A DNA stretch of 64,000 bases from Syntrophales bacterium (lineage in GTDB: Bacteria; Desulfobacterota; Syntrophia; Syntrophales; PHBD01), in assembly GCA_035363115.1 (NCBI GenBank), contig DAOSEM010000001.1, forward strand, positions 1,240,001 to 1,304,000, read 5' to 3'. Each line of letters begins with the position of its first letter. The stretch's first letter is position 1. Position numbers and translations under genes: made by a program. Shown piece after piece: positions 8,906 through 18,597 of the stretch. Under the pieces are notes generated by a model. It had not been told where the DNA came from. It was given only the letters and a program-made list of their open reading frames with translations, and did not search any database.

Positions 8906-11900
8906 CGACTTTTACCGAATCCGTCGTTGAAGAGGCCGCCCTTGCCTGGCTGGAGGGAGTCGGCTGGACCGTCCGGCATGGCGTCGGGATCGCACCGGGG
9001 GAGCCCGGGGCGGAGCGGAGCGATTACGGGCAGGTGGTCCTAGAGGGACGGCTCCGCGACGCGCTGGCGCGACTGAATCCGGAGTTGCCAACCGAGACCC
9101 TGGAGGACGCCTTCCGGAGGCTGACCCGTCCGGAGGGCGCCGATTTGGTGGCGAGGAACCGGCATATGCACCGCCTCCTCGTGGACGGGGTGACGGTGGA
9201 GTACCGCACCGCCGCCGGGGAGATCCGCGGCGCCCAAGCGCGGGTGATCGATTTCGACCGGGCGGAGGCCAACGACTGGCTCGCGGTCAACCAGTTCAGC
9301 GTCGTGGAGAACAAGCGCAACCGCCGGCCCGACGTCGTGTTCTTTCTGAACGGCCTGCCGCTGGCGGTCATGGAGCTGAAGAACCCGGCCGATGAGGAAG
9401 CCACCGTCCGGACGGCCTACAGGCAAATTCAGACATACAAAACCGAGATTCCGTCGCTGTTTGCCGCGAATGCGCTCCTGGTCGTCTCCGACGGCGTGGA
9501 AGCGCGCGTCGGGACGCTGACCGCCGGGAGCGAGTGGTTCAAGCCCTGGCGCACCGTGACGGGGGAAGGCCTGGCGAATCCGGCCCTCCCGGAGCTGCAG
9601 GTCATGATCGAGGGTGTCTTCCTGCCGCGGCGCTTTCTCGATCTCGTGCGCGATTTCATCGTCTTCGAGGATCCGGGCGACGGGGTGGTGGTGAAGAAGA
9701 TGGCGGGCTATCACCAGTTCCACGCCGTGAAGGCGGCGGTGGACGAGACGTTGCGGGCCGCGGAAATGCGCCGCATCGCGGAAAACGGAGTCGCGGAGAC
9801 CGGCCGCTACGAAGCCGGCCGCCGGCCCGGGGGCAAACCGGGCGACCGACGCATCGGCGTCGTCTGGCACACCCAGGGGTCGGGCAAGAGCCTCACCATG
9901 GCCTTCTACGCGGGACGCATCGTCCGCGAGCCGGCGATGGAGAACCCGACCATTGTGGTCATCACCGACCGCAACGACCTCGACGACCAGCTCTTCGGCA
10001 CGTTCGCCCGCTGCCGGGAACTCCTGCGCCAGCCGCCGGTGCAGGCCGGGAGCCGGGAGCACCTGCGGGAACTGCTCTCGGTGGAGGCGGGCGGCGTCAT
10101 TTTCACGACCATCCAGAAGTTCTTCCCGGAGGAAAAGGGCGACCGGCATCCGGCCCTTTCCAACCGTCGAAACATCGTGGTCATCGCCGACGAGGCCCAC
10201 CGCAGCCAGTATGATTTCATCGACGGGTTTGCGCGGCACATGCGGGACGCGCTGCCCCGGGCCTCCTTCATCGGCTTCACCGGAACGCCCATCGAGCTGC
10301 ATGACGCCAACACACGGGCCGTCTTCGGCGACTACATCAGCGTGTACGACATCCAGCGGGCCGTTCAGGACGGGGCGACCGTGGCGATCTACTACGAGAG
10401 CCGGCTGGCGAAGCTGGCTCTGGACGAGGCGGAGCGGCCGAAGATCGACCCGGACTTCGAGGAGGCCACGGAAGGGGAGGAAGTCGAGCGCAAGGAGAAG
10501 CTGAAGACGAAGTGGGCGCAGCTGGAGGCCGTGGTCGGGGCGGAGAAGCGCCTGAAACTCGTCGCCCGGGACATCGTCGATCATTTTGAAAGGCGGCTTG
10601 AAGCCATGGACGGCAAGGCCATGGTGGTCTGCATGAGCCGGCGCATCTGCGTGGAGCTGTACCGCGAGCTGGTGCGGCTCCGCCCCGACTGGCATCATGA
10701 GGACGACGCAGAGGGAGCGATCAAGGTCGTCATGACCGGTTCGGCCTCCGATCCGGTTGACTGGCTGGGGCACATCCGTAACAAGTCGAGGCGCGAATCG
10801 CTGGCGAAGCGCTTCCGGAGCGACACCGATCCGTTCCGGATCGTCCTGGTTCGCGACATGTGGCTCACCGGCTTCGACGCGCCGAGCCTGCACACCATGT
10901 ACTTGGACAAGCCGATGCGCGGCCACGGGCTCATGCAGGCGATTGCGCGGGTGAACCGGGTTTTCCGGGACAAGCCGGGCGGGCTCGTGGTTGACTACCT
11001 CGGCCTGGCCCAGGAGTTGAAGGCGGCGCTGGCGACGTACACGGAAAGCGGCGGCACGGGGCGCACCGCCATTGACCAGGATGAGGCGGTCGCCCTGATG
11101 CAGGAAAAGTACGAGATCTGCCGCGGTCTGTTCCATCCTTTCGACCGGTCGAAGTGGACGACCGGGACGCCGGTTGAGCGGCTGGCCCTCCTGCCGGCTG
11201 CCCAGGAACACATCCTGAAGCAGGAAAACGGAAAGGACCGTTGCCTCCGCTCCGTGCGCGAGCTGTCGCAGGCCTTCGCGCTGGCGGTGCCGCATCCCGA
11301 GGCGCTCGGCATCCGCGACGACCTGGCGTTCTTCCAGGCGGTCCAGGCGGTCCTGGCCAAACGGGCGCCCGGGGATGAACGAAAAGAAGAAGAGATCGAA
11401 CATGCCGTCCGGCAGATCATCGCCCGCGCCGTTGCGCCGGCAGGGGTCATGGATATCTTCGCCGCGGCGGGCCTGGCCAGGCCCGACATCTCGATCCTCT
11501 CGGAGGAATTCCTGGCGGAGGTGCGCGGGATGCCGCAGCGCAACCTGGCGGTGGAGCTCCTGGAGAAGCTCCTCAAAGGGGAACTCCGTACCCGCCGGCG
11601 GAAAAACGTCGTGCAGGCGCGCTCCTTCGCGGAGATGCTGGAGCGGACGATCCGCCGCTACCAGAACCGGGCCATCGAGGCAGCCCAGGTGATCGAGGAA
11701 TTGATCCAGCTTGCCAGGGAGATGCGCGAGGCGAACGCCCGCGGTGAGGCGCTCGGACTTTCGGAGGAGGAACTGGCCTTCTATGATGCGCTGGAGACGA
11801 ACGACAGCGCGGTGAAGGTGCTGGGCGACGAGACGCTGCGCACGATCGCGCGGGAGATCGTCAGCACCGTGCGGGCCAACGTGACCATCGACTGGACCCT

Positions 11901-12045
11901 GCGGGAGAACGTCCGCGCTCAGATGCGGGTGCTTGTCCGGCGGATCCTGCGGAAATACGGGTATCCGCCGGACAAGCAGGAAAAGGCGACGCAGACGGTG
12001 CTCGAACAGGCGGAACTGCTGTCGGGTGAATGGGCATCTACCTGA
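8902..12045 (+). CDS. hsdR: type I restriction-modification system, restriction/translocase subunit
   Basis: R subunit: ATP-driven translocase and endonuclease of the type I complex. The nuclease domain has RPDVVFF (D144), AVMELKNP (E158, K160) and QIQTY (175-179), a complete PD-(D/E)XK set with the QxxxY motif of HsdR. The SF2 motor follows with HTQGSGKS (323-330), [12 protein letters not shown] (428-439), GFTGTP (458-463) and a [19 protein letters not shown] helicase motif. The C-terminal helical region should bind the methyltransferase core. Length 1047 aa is usual. The ATG overlaps the DprA-like stop (ATGA), so restriction activity is translated together with the RecQ/DprA pair. The neighbouring gene converges with a 21-bp gap. 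Confidence 0.95.
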   Translation: MTTFTESVVEEAALAWLEGVGWTVRHGVGIAPGEPGAERSDYGQVVLEGRLRDALARLNPELPTETLEDAFRRLTRPEGADLVARNRHMHRLLVDGVTVEYRTAAGEIRGAQARVIDFDRAEANDWLAVNQFSVVENKRNRRPDVVFFLNGLPLAVMELKNPADEEATVRTAYRQIQTYKTEIPSLFAANALLVVSDGVEARVGTLTAGSEWFKPWRTVTGEGLANPALPELQVMIEGVFLPRRFLDLVRDFIVFEDPGDGVVVKKMAGYHQFHAVKAAVDETLRAAEMRRIAENGVAETGRYEAGRRPGGKPGDRRIGVVWHTQGSGKSLTMAFYAGRIVREPAMENPTIVVITDRNDLDDQLFGTFARCRELLRQPPVQAGSREHLRELLSVEAGGVIFTTIQKFFPEEKGDRHPALSNRRNIVVIADEAHRSQYDFIDGFARHMRDALPRASFIGFTGTPIELHDANTRAVFGDYISVYDIQRAVQDGATVAIYYESRLAKLALDEAERPKIDPDFEEATEGEEVERKEKLKTKWAQLEAVVGAEKRLKLVARDIVDHFERRLEAMDGKAMVVCMSRRICVELYRELVRLRPDWHHEDDAEGAIKVVMTGSASDPVDWLGHIRNKSRRESLAKRFRSDTDPFRIVLVRDMWLTGFDAPSLHTMYLDKPMRGHGLMQAIARVNRVFRDKPGGLVVDYLGLAQELKAALATYTESGGTGRTAIDQDEAVALMQEKYEICRGLFHPFDRSKWTTGTPVERLALLPAAQEHILKQENGKDRCLRSVRELSQAFALAVPHPEALGIRDDLAFFQAVQAVLAKRAPGDERKEEEIEHAVRQIIARAVAPAGVMDIFAAAGLARPDISILSEEFLAEVRGMPQRNLAVELLEKLLKGELRTRRRKNVVQARSFAEMLERTIRRYQNRAIEAAQVIEELIQLAREMREANARGEALGLSEEELAFYDALETNDSAVKVLGDETLRTIAREIVSTVRANVTIDWTLRENVRAQMRVLVRRILRKYGYPPDKQEKATQTVLEQAELLSGEWAST

Positions 12046-12066
12046 AAGACCATAACAATCCCCACC

Positions 12067-14097
12067 CTACCGGTAGATCGGCACGCTCATCCGCTCGATC
12101 TTCATCTGCTGCTGGGCGCCGAAGACGTCCGGGCTGCCGGGCGTGCCGGAGATCCGGTCCCGGTAGCGGGAGATCTTGACGGCGAAGCACGGGTCGGCGC
12201 GGAAGGTTCCCATGATGCGGTCTTCCGGCACGCCGAGCGTTTTCGCGATCGCCCCCTTCGTGAAGGCATTCGACCGGAGGGCCTGCCGGTATTCCTCCTC
12301 CGATTTGAAAAAGACGTCGTAGGTGATCGTGTTGATCCCCGCGTCCTTGGAGCGCAGCACCTGGATCATGTCGAGGAGCGGCCGGGATTCGACGGGCTCT
12401 CCCGAATGCGCCACCGGTTCGATGGCGTCCACGACGCGGTCGTCCAGGCTCCCGGGATAGTCCGTGAGGCCGATCGGCGCGTATGCGGGCCGCATCTCCC
12501 GGATCGGGCGCCAGTCCCGGCCGTTCGCCTCGAACAGCCGGATCGGAAACAGGTGCTCCCGGATCGCCTCCTCATTGTTCCAGAGGTGAAAGACGCTCCA
12601 GGCGTAGCTGTCGGCTCCTTCCAGACGGAGGAAGGACGGACGGCCCGGGTCACGGTACGCCTCCGCCTGCTTCAGGTCCTCTTCGTGACGCCTTGCGGCC
12701 TCCTCGGCGGTCTCCTCCACTGTCTCAAGAAACAGCAGCGGCTTCTCCGGGCCGGCGATGATGAAATCGACGGTGCACCCCGCGTAGATGGCCGGGTACT
12801 CCTCTTTGGCGAGGGCCAGGATCTTCCGGAAAATGTCTTCCCTCTGCTCGATGAAGCGCGGCTCCCTCGTCCCCGCCAGGACGAGAGCGGTATGGGTGCC
12901 GTCCGCTTCCCGGAAGACGACCTCGCTGGGCGACATGGGAAACGCCAGGTTTCCCGCTGTCGTGATGCGGCCGGGATACCCGAAGTGCAGCATGAAGCCC
13001 TTCAGGACCGTAGAGAGCGCCTCGACGCCGTCCCTGTCGGGTCCGCTGACCTTGAGCAGGATGCCGATCTCCTGTTCTCCCGGGAGGAGGCGGCTTCGCT
13101 CCACGGCGTTCAGGCCATAGACGAGGTGCCGGTCGAGGAAGGGATCGCGGGAGAGGGCGGCTTCCCCTTTCAGGGGCAGGAAAGAGACCAGCCTTTTGCC
13201 GATCTTCCGGCTGCCCTCGATCTTGACGGTAAGCGGGCTGTGCACGAAGGCGGCGTTCCGAATTCCGGCGGTCCGGTCGCTGTCCTGGAAATACTCCGTC
13301 CGCTGCATGACCAGGACGCCCTCGGGGTAATACTGCAGGCAGGGGTGGCTTTCTTCGTAGAGCGCGTGGGCGGCGACGGAATAGACCGTGGCCTTCCGCT
13401 CGGGGTTCGGGGGGATGAAGACGACGCTTCCGTCGTCCCGGAACTCTGCAATCAGGTAGTCGCTGGCCGAGCCGGGATCGCAGGCGATGGCGCCGCATTC
13501 CAGGATGTGGGCCGCCTGGAAGGCCAGGCCCGGGTCGATCCCGCGCCGGACCGGGTCCGCGGCGAAGATGGACACGTCGCAGGAGCGGCCGCAGAGAACG
13601 ATCTGCGCCCCCGCATCGAGGGCGGTGATGTACGGGGCGATGCCCATCTGGGCGACCAGACGGCTGTTCCGTACATCGTCCTCGGTCAGCGCCGGTATGG
13701 ACCCCAGGGGACGCAGCTCGTCGATGCGGCCGATCAGCAGCCTGTTATCCACGTGCCCGTCCACGACAGCCACCCGGAGGCCCCTCGCGTTCTCCTCCTC
13801 GAAGATTTCCCGGATGAGCTCCAGCATGAAGGCCAGGTGGGGCTCGTCGCCGGCGAGGCCGAGGCTGCCGATGAGGAGCGGGCAGTTCATCCGGAGGGCG
13901 GCCCGGAGGAGCAGGGTGAAGTCGCGTTTCAGGGACGCCGGCTTCATGTAGGATTTCCCCGTTCCCAGGTAATAGGGGCCCGGGTCCATGGAGCCCGCGT
14001 CGGCCCCTATGAGGTCGATCTTCATCTTCATGGCTTCTTCCCAGGAGGATTCGGGACAGCTGTAGCCCAGCTTGGATGCCAGGATGCGGTAGCTCAT
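12067..14097 (-). CDS. AtuA-family (DUF1446) protein fused to DUF4387
   Basis: The first ~450 residues match the acyclic-terpene-utilisation AtuA/DUF1446 family (GADAGSMDPGPYYLGTGKSY near residues 30-50, GRSCDVSIFAADP near 190-200). The last ~100 residues match DUF4387 (IRSKDAG-type start reading LRSKDAGINTITYDVFFKS). These two domains are usually separate adjacent genes; here they are one 676-aa chain. AtuA is needed for growth on citronellol/geraniol in Pseudomonas, but its reaction is not established, so the role here is open; a CoA-linked branched-chain acid step is a guess. The ATG at 14097 is chosen because AAAGGAGA lies 4-5 nt upstream; the upstream 36 codons do not look coding. Converges with hsdR. 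Confidence 0.85.
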   Translation of the reverse strand: MSYRILASKLGYSCPESSWEEAMKMKIDLIGADAGSMDPGPYYLGTGKSYMKPASLKRDFTLLLRAALRMNCPLLIGSLGLAGDEPHLAFMLELIREIFEEENARGLRVAVVDGHVDNRLLIGRIDELRPLGSIPALTEDDVRNSRLVAQMGIAPYITALDAGAQIVLCGRSCDVSIFAADPVRRGIDPGLAFQAAHILECGAIACDPGSASDYLIAEFRDDGSVVFIPPNPERKATVYSVAAHALYEESHPCLQYYPEGVLVMQRTEYFQDSDRTAGIRNAAFVHSPLTVKIEGSRKIGKRLVSFLPLKGEAALSRDPFLDRHLVYGLNAVERSRLLPGEQEIGILLKVSGPDRDGVEALSTVLKGFMLHFGYPGRITTAGNLAFPMSPSEVVFREADGTHTALVLAGTREPRFIEQREDIFRKILALAKEEYPAIYAGCTVDFIIAGPEKPLLFLETVEETAEEAARRHEEDLKQAEAYRDPGRPSFLRLEGADSYAWSVFHLWNNEEAIREHLFPIRLFEANGRDWRPIREMRPAYAPIGLTDYPGSLDDRVVDAIEPVAHSGEPVESRPLLDMIQVLRSKDAGINTITYDVFFKSEEEYRQALRSNAFTKGAIAKTLGVPEDRIMGTFRADPCFAVKISRYRDRISGTPGSPDVFGAQQQMKIERMSVPIYR

Positions 14098-14221
14098 GAT
14101 GTCTCCTTTCGTTTCACGATGGCTCGGGTGGATTCGCCGTATTATCCTTCCGAAGGTCCGGCCGGCGGTTGAAAACGGGTCACCGCCCTTTTCGAAACGT
14201 GGCATGAAGGTCAGGGATCAC

Positions 14222-14250
14222 GATATAGGACCGTTTGGCGAATTGCGCAA
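14222..14250 (-). promoter_or_regulatory. weak promoter candidate upstream of the AtuA-DUF4387 gene
   Basis: Minus strand: -35 TTGCGC (14245-14250), exact 17-bp spacer, -10 TATATC (14222-14227). It lies about 125 bp upstream of the chosen ATG in the 220-bp gap after galE. Matches are 3/6 and 4/6, so this is only suggestive. Confidence 0.25.
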
Positions 14251-14317
14251 CGGGTTTGCTTTTGGGCGTCTCGATCTGCGAGCGGTGTGACGGAGGCGAT
14301 CGCCGTCCCTGAAGACA

Positions 14318-15301
14318 TCAGGCATCCCCGTAGCCCATCGGATGGGCCTGCCGCCAGAGCCAGGCGCTCTCGATGATGTCATCGAGGCCGGAGTGCTTCG
14401 GTTCCCAGCCCAGTTCCCTGCGGATGCATTCGCTCCCTGCCACGAGGATTGCGGGGTCGCCGGGACGGCGGGGTTCCTCCGCAACGGGGACGGGGTGGCC
14501 CGTCACCCGGCGGGCGGCCTCGATGACCTGCCGGACGGAATATCCCTGGCCGTTACCCAGGTTGTAGCGCAGGGAACGGTTGCTTCCCAGGGCCTCCAGG
14601 GTCAGGAGGTGCGCATCGGCCAGGTCCTCGACATGAATGTAGTCCCGGATGCAGGTTCCGTCCGGGGTCGGATAGTCCGTCCCGAAAACCTTGATGTGGG
14701 GACGCTTTTCCAGGGCCGCGTCCAGCACCAGAGGGATCAGGTGGGTCTCGGGGCGGTGGTCTTCCCCAAGGCGGTCGGAGCAGCCGGCGGCGTTGAAGTA
14801 GCGGAGGACGGCGAAGCGCAGGTCCCGCTGCCGGTCCAGCCAGTCCAAAGCCTGCTCCACCATGAGCTTGGCCTGGCCGTAGGCGTTGGTGGGCTTCTGG
14901 GGGTGGGACTCGTCGATCGGCGTGTAGCGGGGTTCGCCATACGTGGCGGCGGTGGAGCTGAAGACGAATGTCCCGATTCCCGCCCGGAGCATCGCCTCCA
15001 GGAGGATCATGGTCCGGGCGGTGTTGTTTACAAAAAATCGTTCCGGGAAGGCCATGGATTCGCCGGCCTCGATATAGGCCGCGAAATGCATGACCGCGTC
15101 TACGTGCCCCTCGCCGAAGATCCGTGACAGAAGATCCATGTCGCCGCAGTCTCCACGGACGAAGGCCGCTTCGGGGCGGACCGCCAGTCGGTGGCCCTTC
15201 TCCAGCGTGTCCAGCACGGTGACCCGGTGGCCTTCCCGGATCAGCAGGTCGACGACATGGCTCCCGATGAATCCGGCTCCACCGGTGACGAGAACGTGCA
15301 T
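14318..15301 (-). CDS. galE: UDP-glucose 4-epimerase
   Basis: Interconverts UDP-galactose and UDP-glucose with bound NAD, the last step of the Leloir pathway. It has the extended short-chain dehydrogenase fold: TGGAGFIG at residues 6-13 (NAD-binding), FSSTAATYG near 123 (catalytic Ser/Thr) and YGQAK near 147-151 (catalytic Tyr and Lys), with the GalE-typical [12 protein letters not shown] segment. Length 327 aa is normal. It is the last gene of the araFGH-galKTE operon; its start lies inside the 3' end of galT, so it is probably translationally coupled. Confidence 0.95.
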   Translation of the reverse strand: MHVLVTGGAGFIGSHVVDLLIREGHRVTVLDTLEKGHRLAVRPEAAFVRGDCGDMDLLSRIFGEGHVDAVMHFAAYIEAGESMAFPERFFVNNTARTMILLEAMLRAGIGTFVFSSTAATYGEPRYTPIDESHPQKPTNAYGQAKLMVEQALDWLDRQRDLRFAVLRYFNAAGCSDRLGEDHRPETHLIPLVLDAALEKRPHIKVFGTDYPTPDGTCIRDYIHVEDLADAHLLTLEALGSNRSLRYNLGNGQGYSVRQVIEAARRVTGHPVPVAEEPRRPGDPAILVAGSECIRRELGWEPKHSGLDDIIESAWLWRQAHPMGYGDA

Positions 15302-16359
15302 TCGGAACTCCCGGAGTAATCCTGCCGCTGTTTATAGTGAATCTCGGAGCATTCCCGAAGCCTTGCAGCAGCCTGCTCCGCCGTCATATCGCGCCCGGGC
15401 ATGCCGAGCATTTCAAAGCCCACCATGAATTTCCGAACCGTGGCGCTCCTGAGGAGTGGCGGATAGAAATGAAGATGGAGCACCCATTCGGGGTGTTCCT
15501 CTTCGTCGAAAGGCGCTTGGTGGAAGCCCATGCTGTAGGGAAAACTGATTTCGAACAGGTTGTCGTAGCGGGTGGTCACACGCTTGAGGAGATCCGCCAG
15601 GGCCAGCCGCTCCACCGCCTCCAGTTCCTGCAGGCGGGACACGGGACGGCGCGGGATAAGCAGCGTCTCGAAGGGCCAGAGCGCCCAGAAGGGAACCATG
15701 GCCGTCCAGTGCTCGTTTTCCGCCACGATGCGAACTCCGGCGGTCCTCTCCTGGATCAGCACGTCCAGCAGCAGGGGACGGCCGTGGGTCTGAAAATACT
15801 GCCGCTGGCAAAGAAACTCCTTGGCGGGCTCCGTGGGGATATGCTCCGTGGCCCAGATCTGGCTGTGGGGGTGGGGATTCGAACAGCCCATGATTTCGCC
15901 TTTGTTCTCGAAGATCTGGACGTAACGGATGGAATCCCGGGCGCCCAGGATGGCGGATTCGTCAGTCCAGGCGGCGAGAACGGCCTCGATCTCCTCGATG
16001 CCGAGTTCCGGCAGGCTGAGATCGTGGCGCGGGGAAAAGCACACGACCCGGCAGACTCCCCCTTCCGCCTCCGCCGACAGCAGGCCGTATTCGTATCGCT
16101 CGGGCCGTCGGTGCAGCCTGGGCTGGAGTGCCGCAAAATCGTTGTCGAAGGCGAATGTCCCTTCATACGTCGGATTCATGCGGCCTCCCGCCCGGGCGTT
16201 GCCGGGGCAGAGATAGCAATTCGGATCGTAGGCCGGGCGGCCGACCTCGGGGATTTTTTCCCGGAGTCCCTGCCAGGGACGCTGATCGCGATTGGGACTC
16301 ACCAGGATGGATTCGCCGGTCAGGACATTGAGCCGGCGATGGGAGCGGTCTGAGAACAT
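15241..16359 (-). CDS. galT: galactose-1-phosphate uridylyltransferase
   Basis: Transfers UMP between UDP-glucose and galactose-1-phosphate. The HIT-superfamily active site is clear: [10 protein letters not shown] (nucleotidylated His in HPH) about midway, and the N-terminal zinc-site CYLCPGN near residue 46. Later His-rich metal residues ([12 protein letters not shown]) are near the C-terminus. ATG at 16359 is preceded by GGAGG at 7 nt and overlaps the galK stop (ATGA). Odd point: the reading frame runs 61 bp past the galE start, giving about 20 low-complexity residues after the usual EIHY-type ending, which suggests loss of the original stop. Confidence 0.94.
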   Translation of the reverse strand: MFSDRSHRRLNVLTGESILVSPNRDQRPWQGLREKIPEVGRPAYDPNCYLCPGNARAGGRMNPTYEGTFAFDNDFAALQPRLHRRPERYEYGLLSAEAEGGVCRVVCFSPRHDLSLPELGIEEIEAVLAAWTDESAILGARDSIRYVQIFENKGEIMGCSNPHPHSQIWATEHIPTEPAKEFLCQRQYFQTHGRPLLLDVLIQERTAGVRIVAENEHWTAMVPFWALWPFETLLIPRRPVSRLQELEAVERLALADLLKRVTTRYDNLFEISFPYSMGFHQAPFDEEEHPEWVLHLHFYPPLLRSATVRKFMVGFEMLGMPGRDMTAEQAAARLRECSEIHYKQRQDYSGSSECTFSSPVEPDSSGAMSSTC

Positions 16360-17564
16360 CAGGTTTCCTCCGTTGTACCGTTGTCGATGCGGCAGATGTG
16401 GATGACGGGAGATTTCTTCAGGCGGTCGCGGAAAACGGCCGCCATGGCCTCCCGGAAGCGGCCCAGGGCGGTTTCCTCCACCAGGTTGATCGTGCAGCCG
16501 CCGAACCCCCCGCCCATCATGCGGCTCCCCAGGACGCCCGGCACCGCCATGGCCGCCTCCGCCAGGATGTCGATCTCCGCGCAGGAAACCTCGTATTCGT
16601 CGCGCAGGCCCCTGTGGGTTGCGTTCATGAGGGTACCGACGGCCTGCAGATCGTTCCGTTCCAGGGCCTCGCAGACCTCCAGTACACGCCGGTTTTCCTC
16701 CATGATATAGCGGCATCGCCTGTATACCCGGGGATCCAGGCGATGCCGGACCGCCTCCAGCATGTCCGGAGTGGCATCCCGGAGACTCCAGACTTCCGGG
16801 AAAGCCTCCGCCAGCACGGTTACGCCCGCCTCGCACTGGGCCCGTCGCAAATTGTATTCGCTGTTCCGGAGAGTTCGCCGGACCTGCGAGTCGCACAACA
16901 CAACGCGTACGTCGCTCCGCTTGAAGGGCACATATCTGTGGCTGTAGCTCCTGCAGTCCAGATGAATCAGGGAATCCTTCCTCCCAAGCATGGATGCGAA
17001 CGGATCCATGATTCCACAGGCCACGCCCACAAAGCGGTTCTCTGCCCGCTGGCAGAGACGGGCCAGGGCCACGGGATCCATGACCAGGCCGTAAAGCGCG
17101 TTGAGGGCGAAGGCGAGGCTGCATTCCAGGGCGGCGGAAGAGGACATGCCGCTTGCGATGGGTACGTTTCCCCCGAATGCACAGTCCACTCCCTGGACCT
17201 TCCGGCCGTCCGCAGCCAGCTCAGCATAGATTCCCAGGAGATAATTGGCCCAGTGAGACTCGGAATGGGAGAGTTTGTCCAGGTTCAATACCAGGGTATC
17301 GTTCAGGTCCACGCTGTAGAAACGGCAGAAGCGGTCCCGGCGGGGACTTGCAGCAAGCCAGATGGCCCGGTCCACGGCGCCTGGCAGGGCGAAGCCCAGA
17401 TTGTAGTCCGTGTGCTCGCCGATGAGGTTCACGCGGCCGGGGCTGCGAACCACAATGGCAGGCTCTCCGAAGTGGCGGCGGAAGGCCTCGCGAATTCGCC
17501 CGGCTTGATCCCCGGCGGCCATGGACGGATGATTTCCGGGAGAGAGGGCCTGAAGCTCCATCAT
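16359..17564 (-). CDS. galK: galactokinase
   Basis: Phosphorylates galactose to galactose-1-phosphate with ATP. A GHMP kinase with all three signatures: [13 protein letters not shown] near residue 42 (galactokinase signature), [15 protein letters not shown] near 125 (phosphate-binding loop) and [14 protein letters not shown] near 345. Length 401 aa. The start at 17564 gives an ATGA overlap with the permease stop; a second ATG follows directly. Its position straight after the permease gene links sugar uptake to phosphorylation. Confidence 0.95.
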   Translation of the reverse strand: MMELQALSPGNHPSMAAGDQAGRIREAFRRHFGEPAIVVRSPGRVNLIGEHTDYNLGFALPGAVDRAIWLAASPRRDRFCRFYSVDLNDTLVLNLDKLSHSESHWANYLLGIYAELAADGRKVQGVDCAFGGNVPIASGMSSSAALECSLAFALNALYGLVMDPVALARLCQRAENRFVGVACGIMDPFASMLGRKDSLIHLDCRSYSHRYVPFKRSDVRVVLCDSQVRRTLRNSEYNLRRAQCEAGVTVLAEAFPEVWSLRDATPDMLEAVRHRLDPRVYRRCRYIMEENRRVLEVCEALERNDLQAVGTLMNATHRGLRDEYEVSCAEIDILAEAAMAVPGVLGSRMMGGGFGGCTINLVEETALGRFREAMAAVFRDRLKKSPVIHICRIDNGTTEET

Positions 17565-18580
17565 CGCATCACCGCCGACTGGTTGTGCTGCTTGAACTGA
17601 TCCAGGAGGATGGCGATGATCAGAATGGAGCCCCGGACTACGTACTGATAGAAGGTTTCGACGTTCAGCAGGTTGAGTACGTTCTGGACCGTTCCCATGA
17701 TGAGGACGCCCGCGAGCAGCCCTTCGATCGTGGCGATGCCGCCCAGCAGGGAGACGCCGCCGAGAACACACGCCGCGATCACATCCAGCTCCAGCCCCAG
17801 GGCGACGTTTGGCTGCCCGCTCGTCATGCGGGACGACAGGATGACTCCGGCGATTCCGCAGACGAACCCCTGCAGGGTGAACGCTGCGTTCTTCATCCGG
17901 GAGACATTTATTCCCGCCAGGCGGGACGCTTCCTTGTTGCCGCCGATGGCCAGGATGTTTTTCCCGTAGGATGTGCAGTTCAGCAGGATTCCGAACACGA
18001 TGAAAATCAGGATGGTGATCCAGATTGGGTTGGGAATCCCGAGAACCGACTCGTTGCCCAGGGCAAAGAACTCCGGGACGGTGATACCGATGGCGATGCC
18101 GTCGGAAACGATCATGGCTCCGCCCCGGACGATCTGCATGGTCGCCAGGGTGCAGATCAGGGGGTTCAGGTTGAAGACGGCGATCAAAGTGCCGTTCAGC
18201 AGCCCCACGGCCCCCCCGCCGATCACTCCCGCCAGGGCCCCGATATAGACATCGCCGGTCTGGTTGATGACCGTGGCGGCGATGATGCCGGAAAACGCGA
18301 CAATGGAGCCAACGGAGAGATCCAGGTCTCCGGCGGCGAGGATGAACATCATGGTGCAGGCGATCATGCCGATCGTCGTGATGGACAAGGCCAGTCCGAT
18401 CATGTTCCGCAGGGTGAAGAAGTAGGGCACGAAGACCGAGCATGCGATGAACATGACGACATAGACCACCACCATTCCGGAGTTCGCCCAGATGTTCTTA
18501 AAAAACCCGTTGATCCGCGTCTTCTTCAAATCCCATACGGCCGCTGCCGATTCCGCCTGTTGTTCAATGATTCTGTTCAT
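17561..18580 (-). CDS. araH: sugar ABC transporter permease, AraH type
   Basis: Membrane channel of a CUT2-class sugar importer (AraH/RbsC/MglC family). About ten hydrophobic segments follow a cytoplasmic N-terminus of ~35 residues. Characteristic stretches are AAGDLDLSVGSIVAFSG near 82-98 and YGKNILAIGGNKEASRLAGI near 208-227, the EAA-like loop that contacts the ATPase. Closest in my memory to E. coli AraH. It follows araG by 17 bp and overlaps galK by 4 bp, so substrate uptake is co-expressed with galactose catabolism. The gene name reflects homology; galactose is as likely a substrate as arabinose. Confidence 0.88.
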   Translation of the reverse strand: MNRIIEQQAESAAAVWDLKKTRINGFFKNIWANSGMVVVYVVMFIACSVFVPYFFTLRNMIGLALSITTIGMIACTMMFILAAGDLDLSVGSIVAFSGIIAATVINQTGDVYIGALAGVIGGGAVGLLNGTLIAVFNLNPLICTLATMQIVRGGAMIVSDGIAIGITVPEFFALGNESVLGIPNPIWITILIFIVFGILLNCTSYGKNILAIGGNKEASRLAGINVSRMKNAAFTLQGFVCGIAGVILSSRMTSGQPNVALGLELDVIAACVLGGVSLLGGIATIEGLLAGVLIMGTVQNVLNLLNVETFYQYVVRGSILIIAILLDQFKQHNQSAVMR

Positions 18581-18597
18581 AAAGCGAATAACCTCGA

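Noticed and set aside
9040..11403. 787-codon open frame antisense to hsdR
   Set aside because: It mirrors the hsdR codons of GC-rich DNA, has no family match and hsdR motifs are complete on the other strand.
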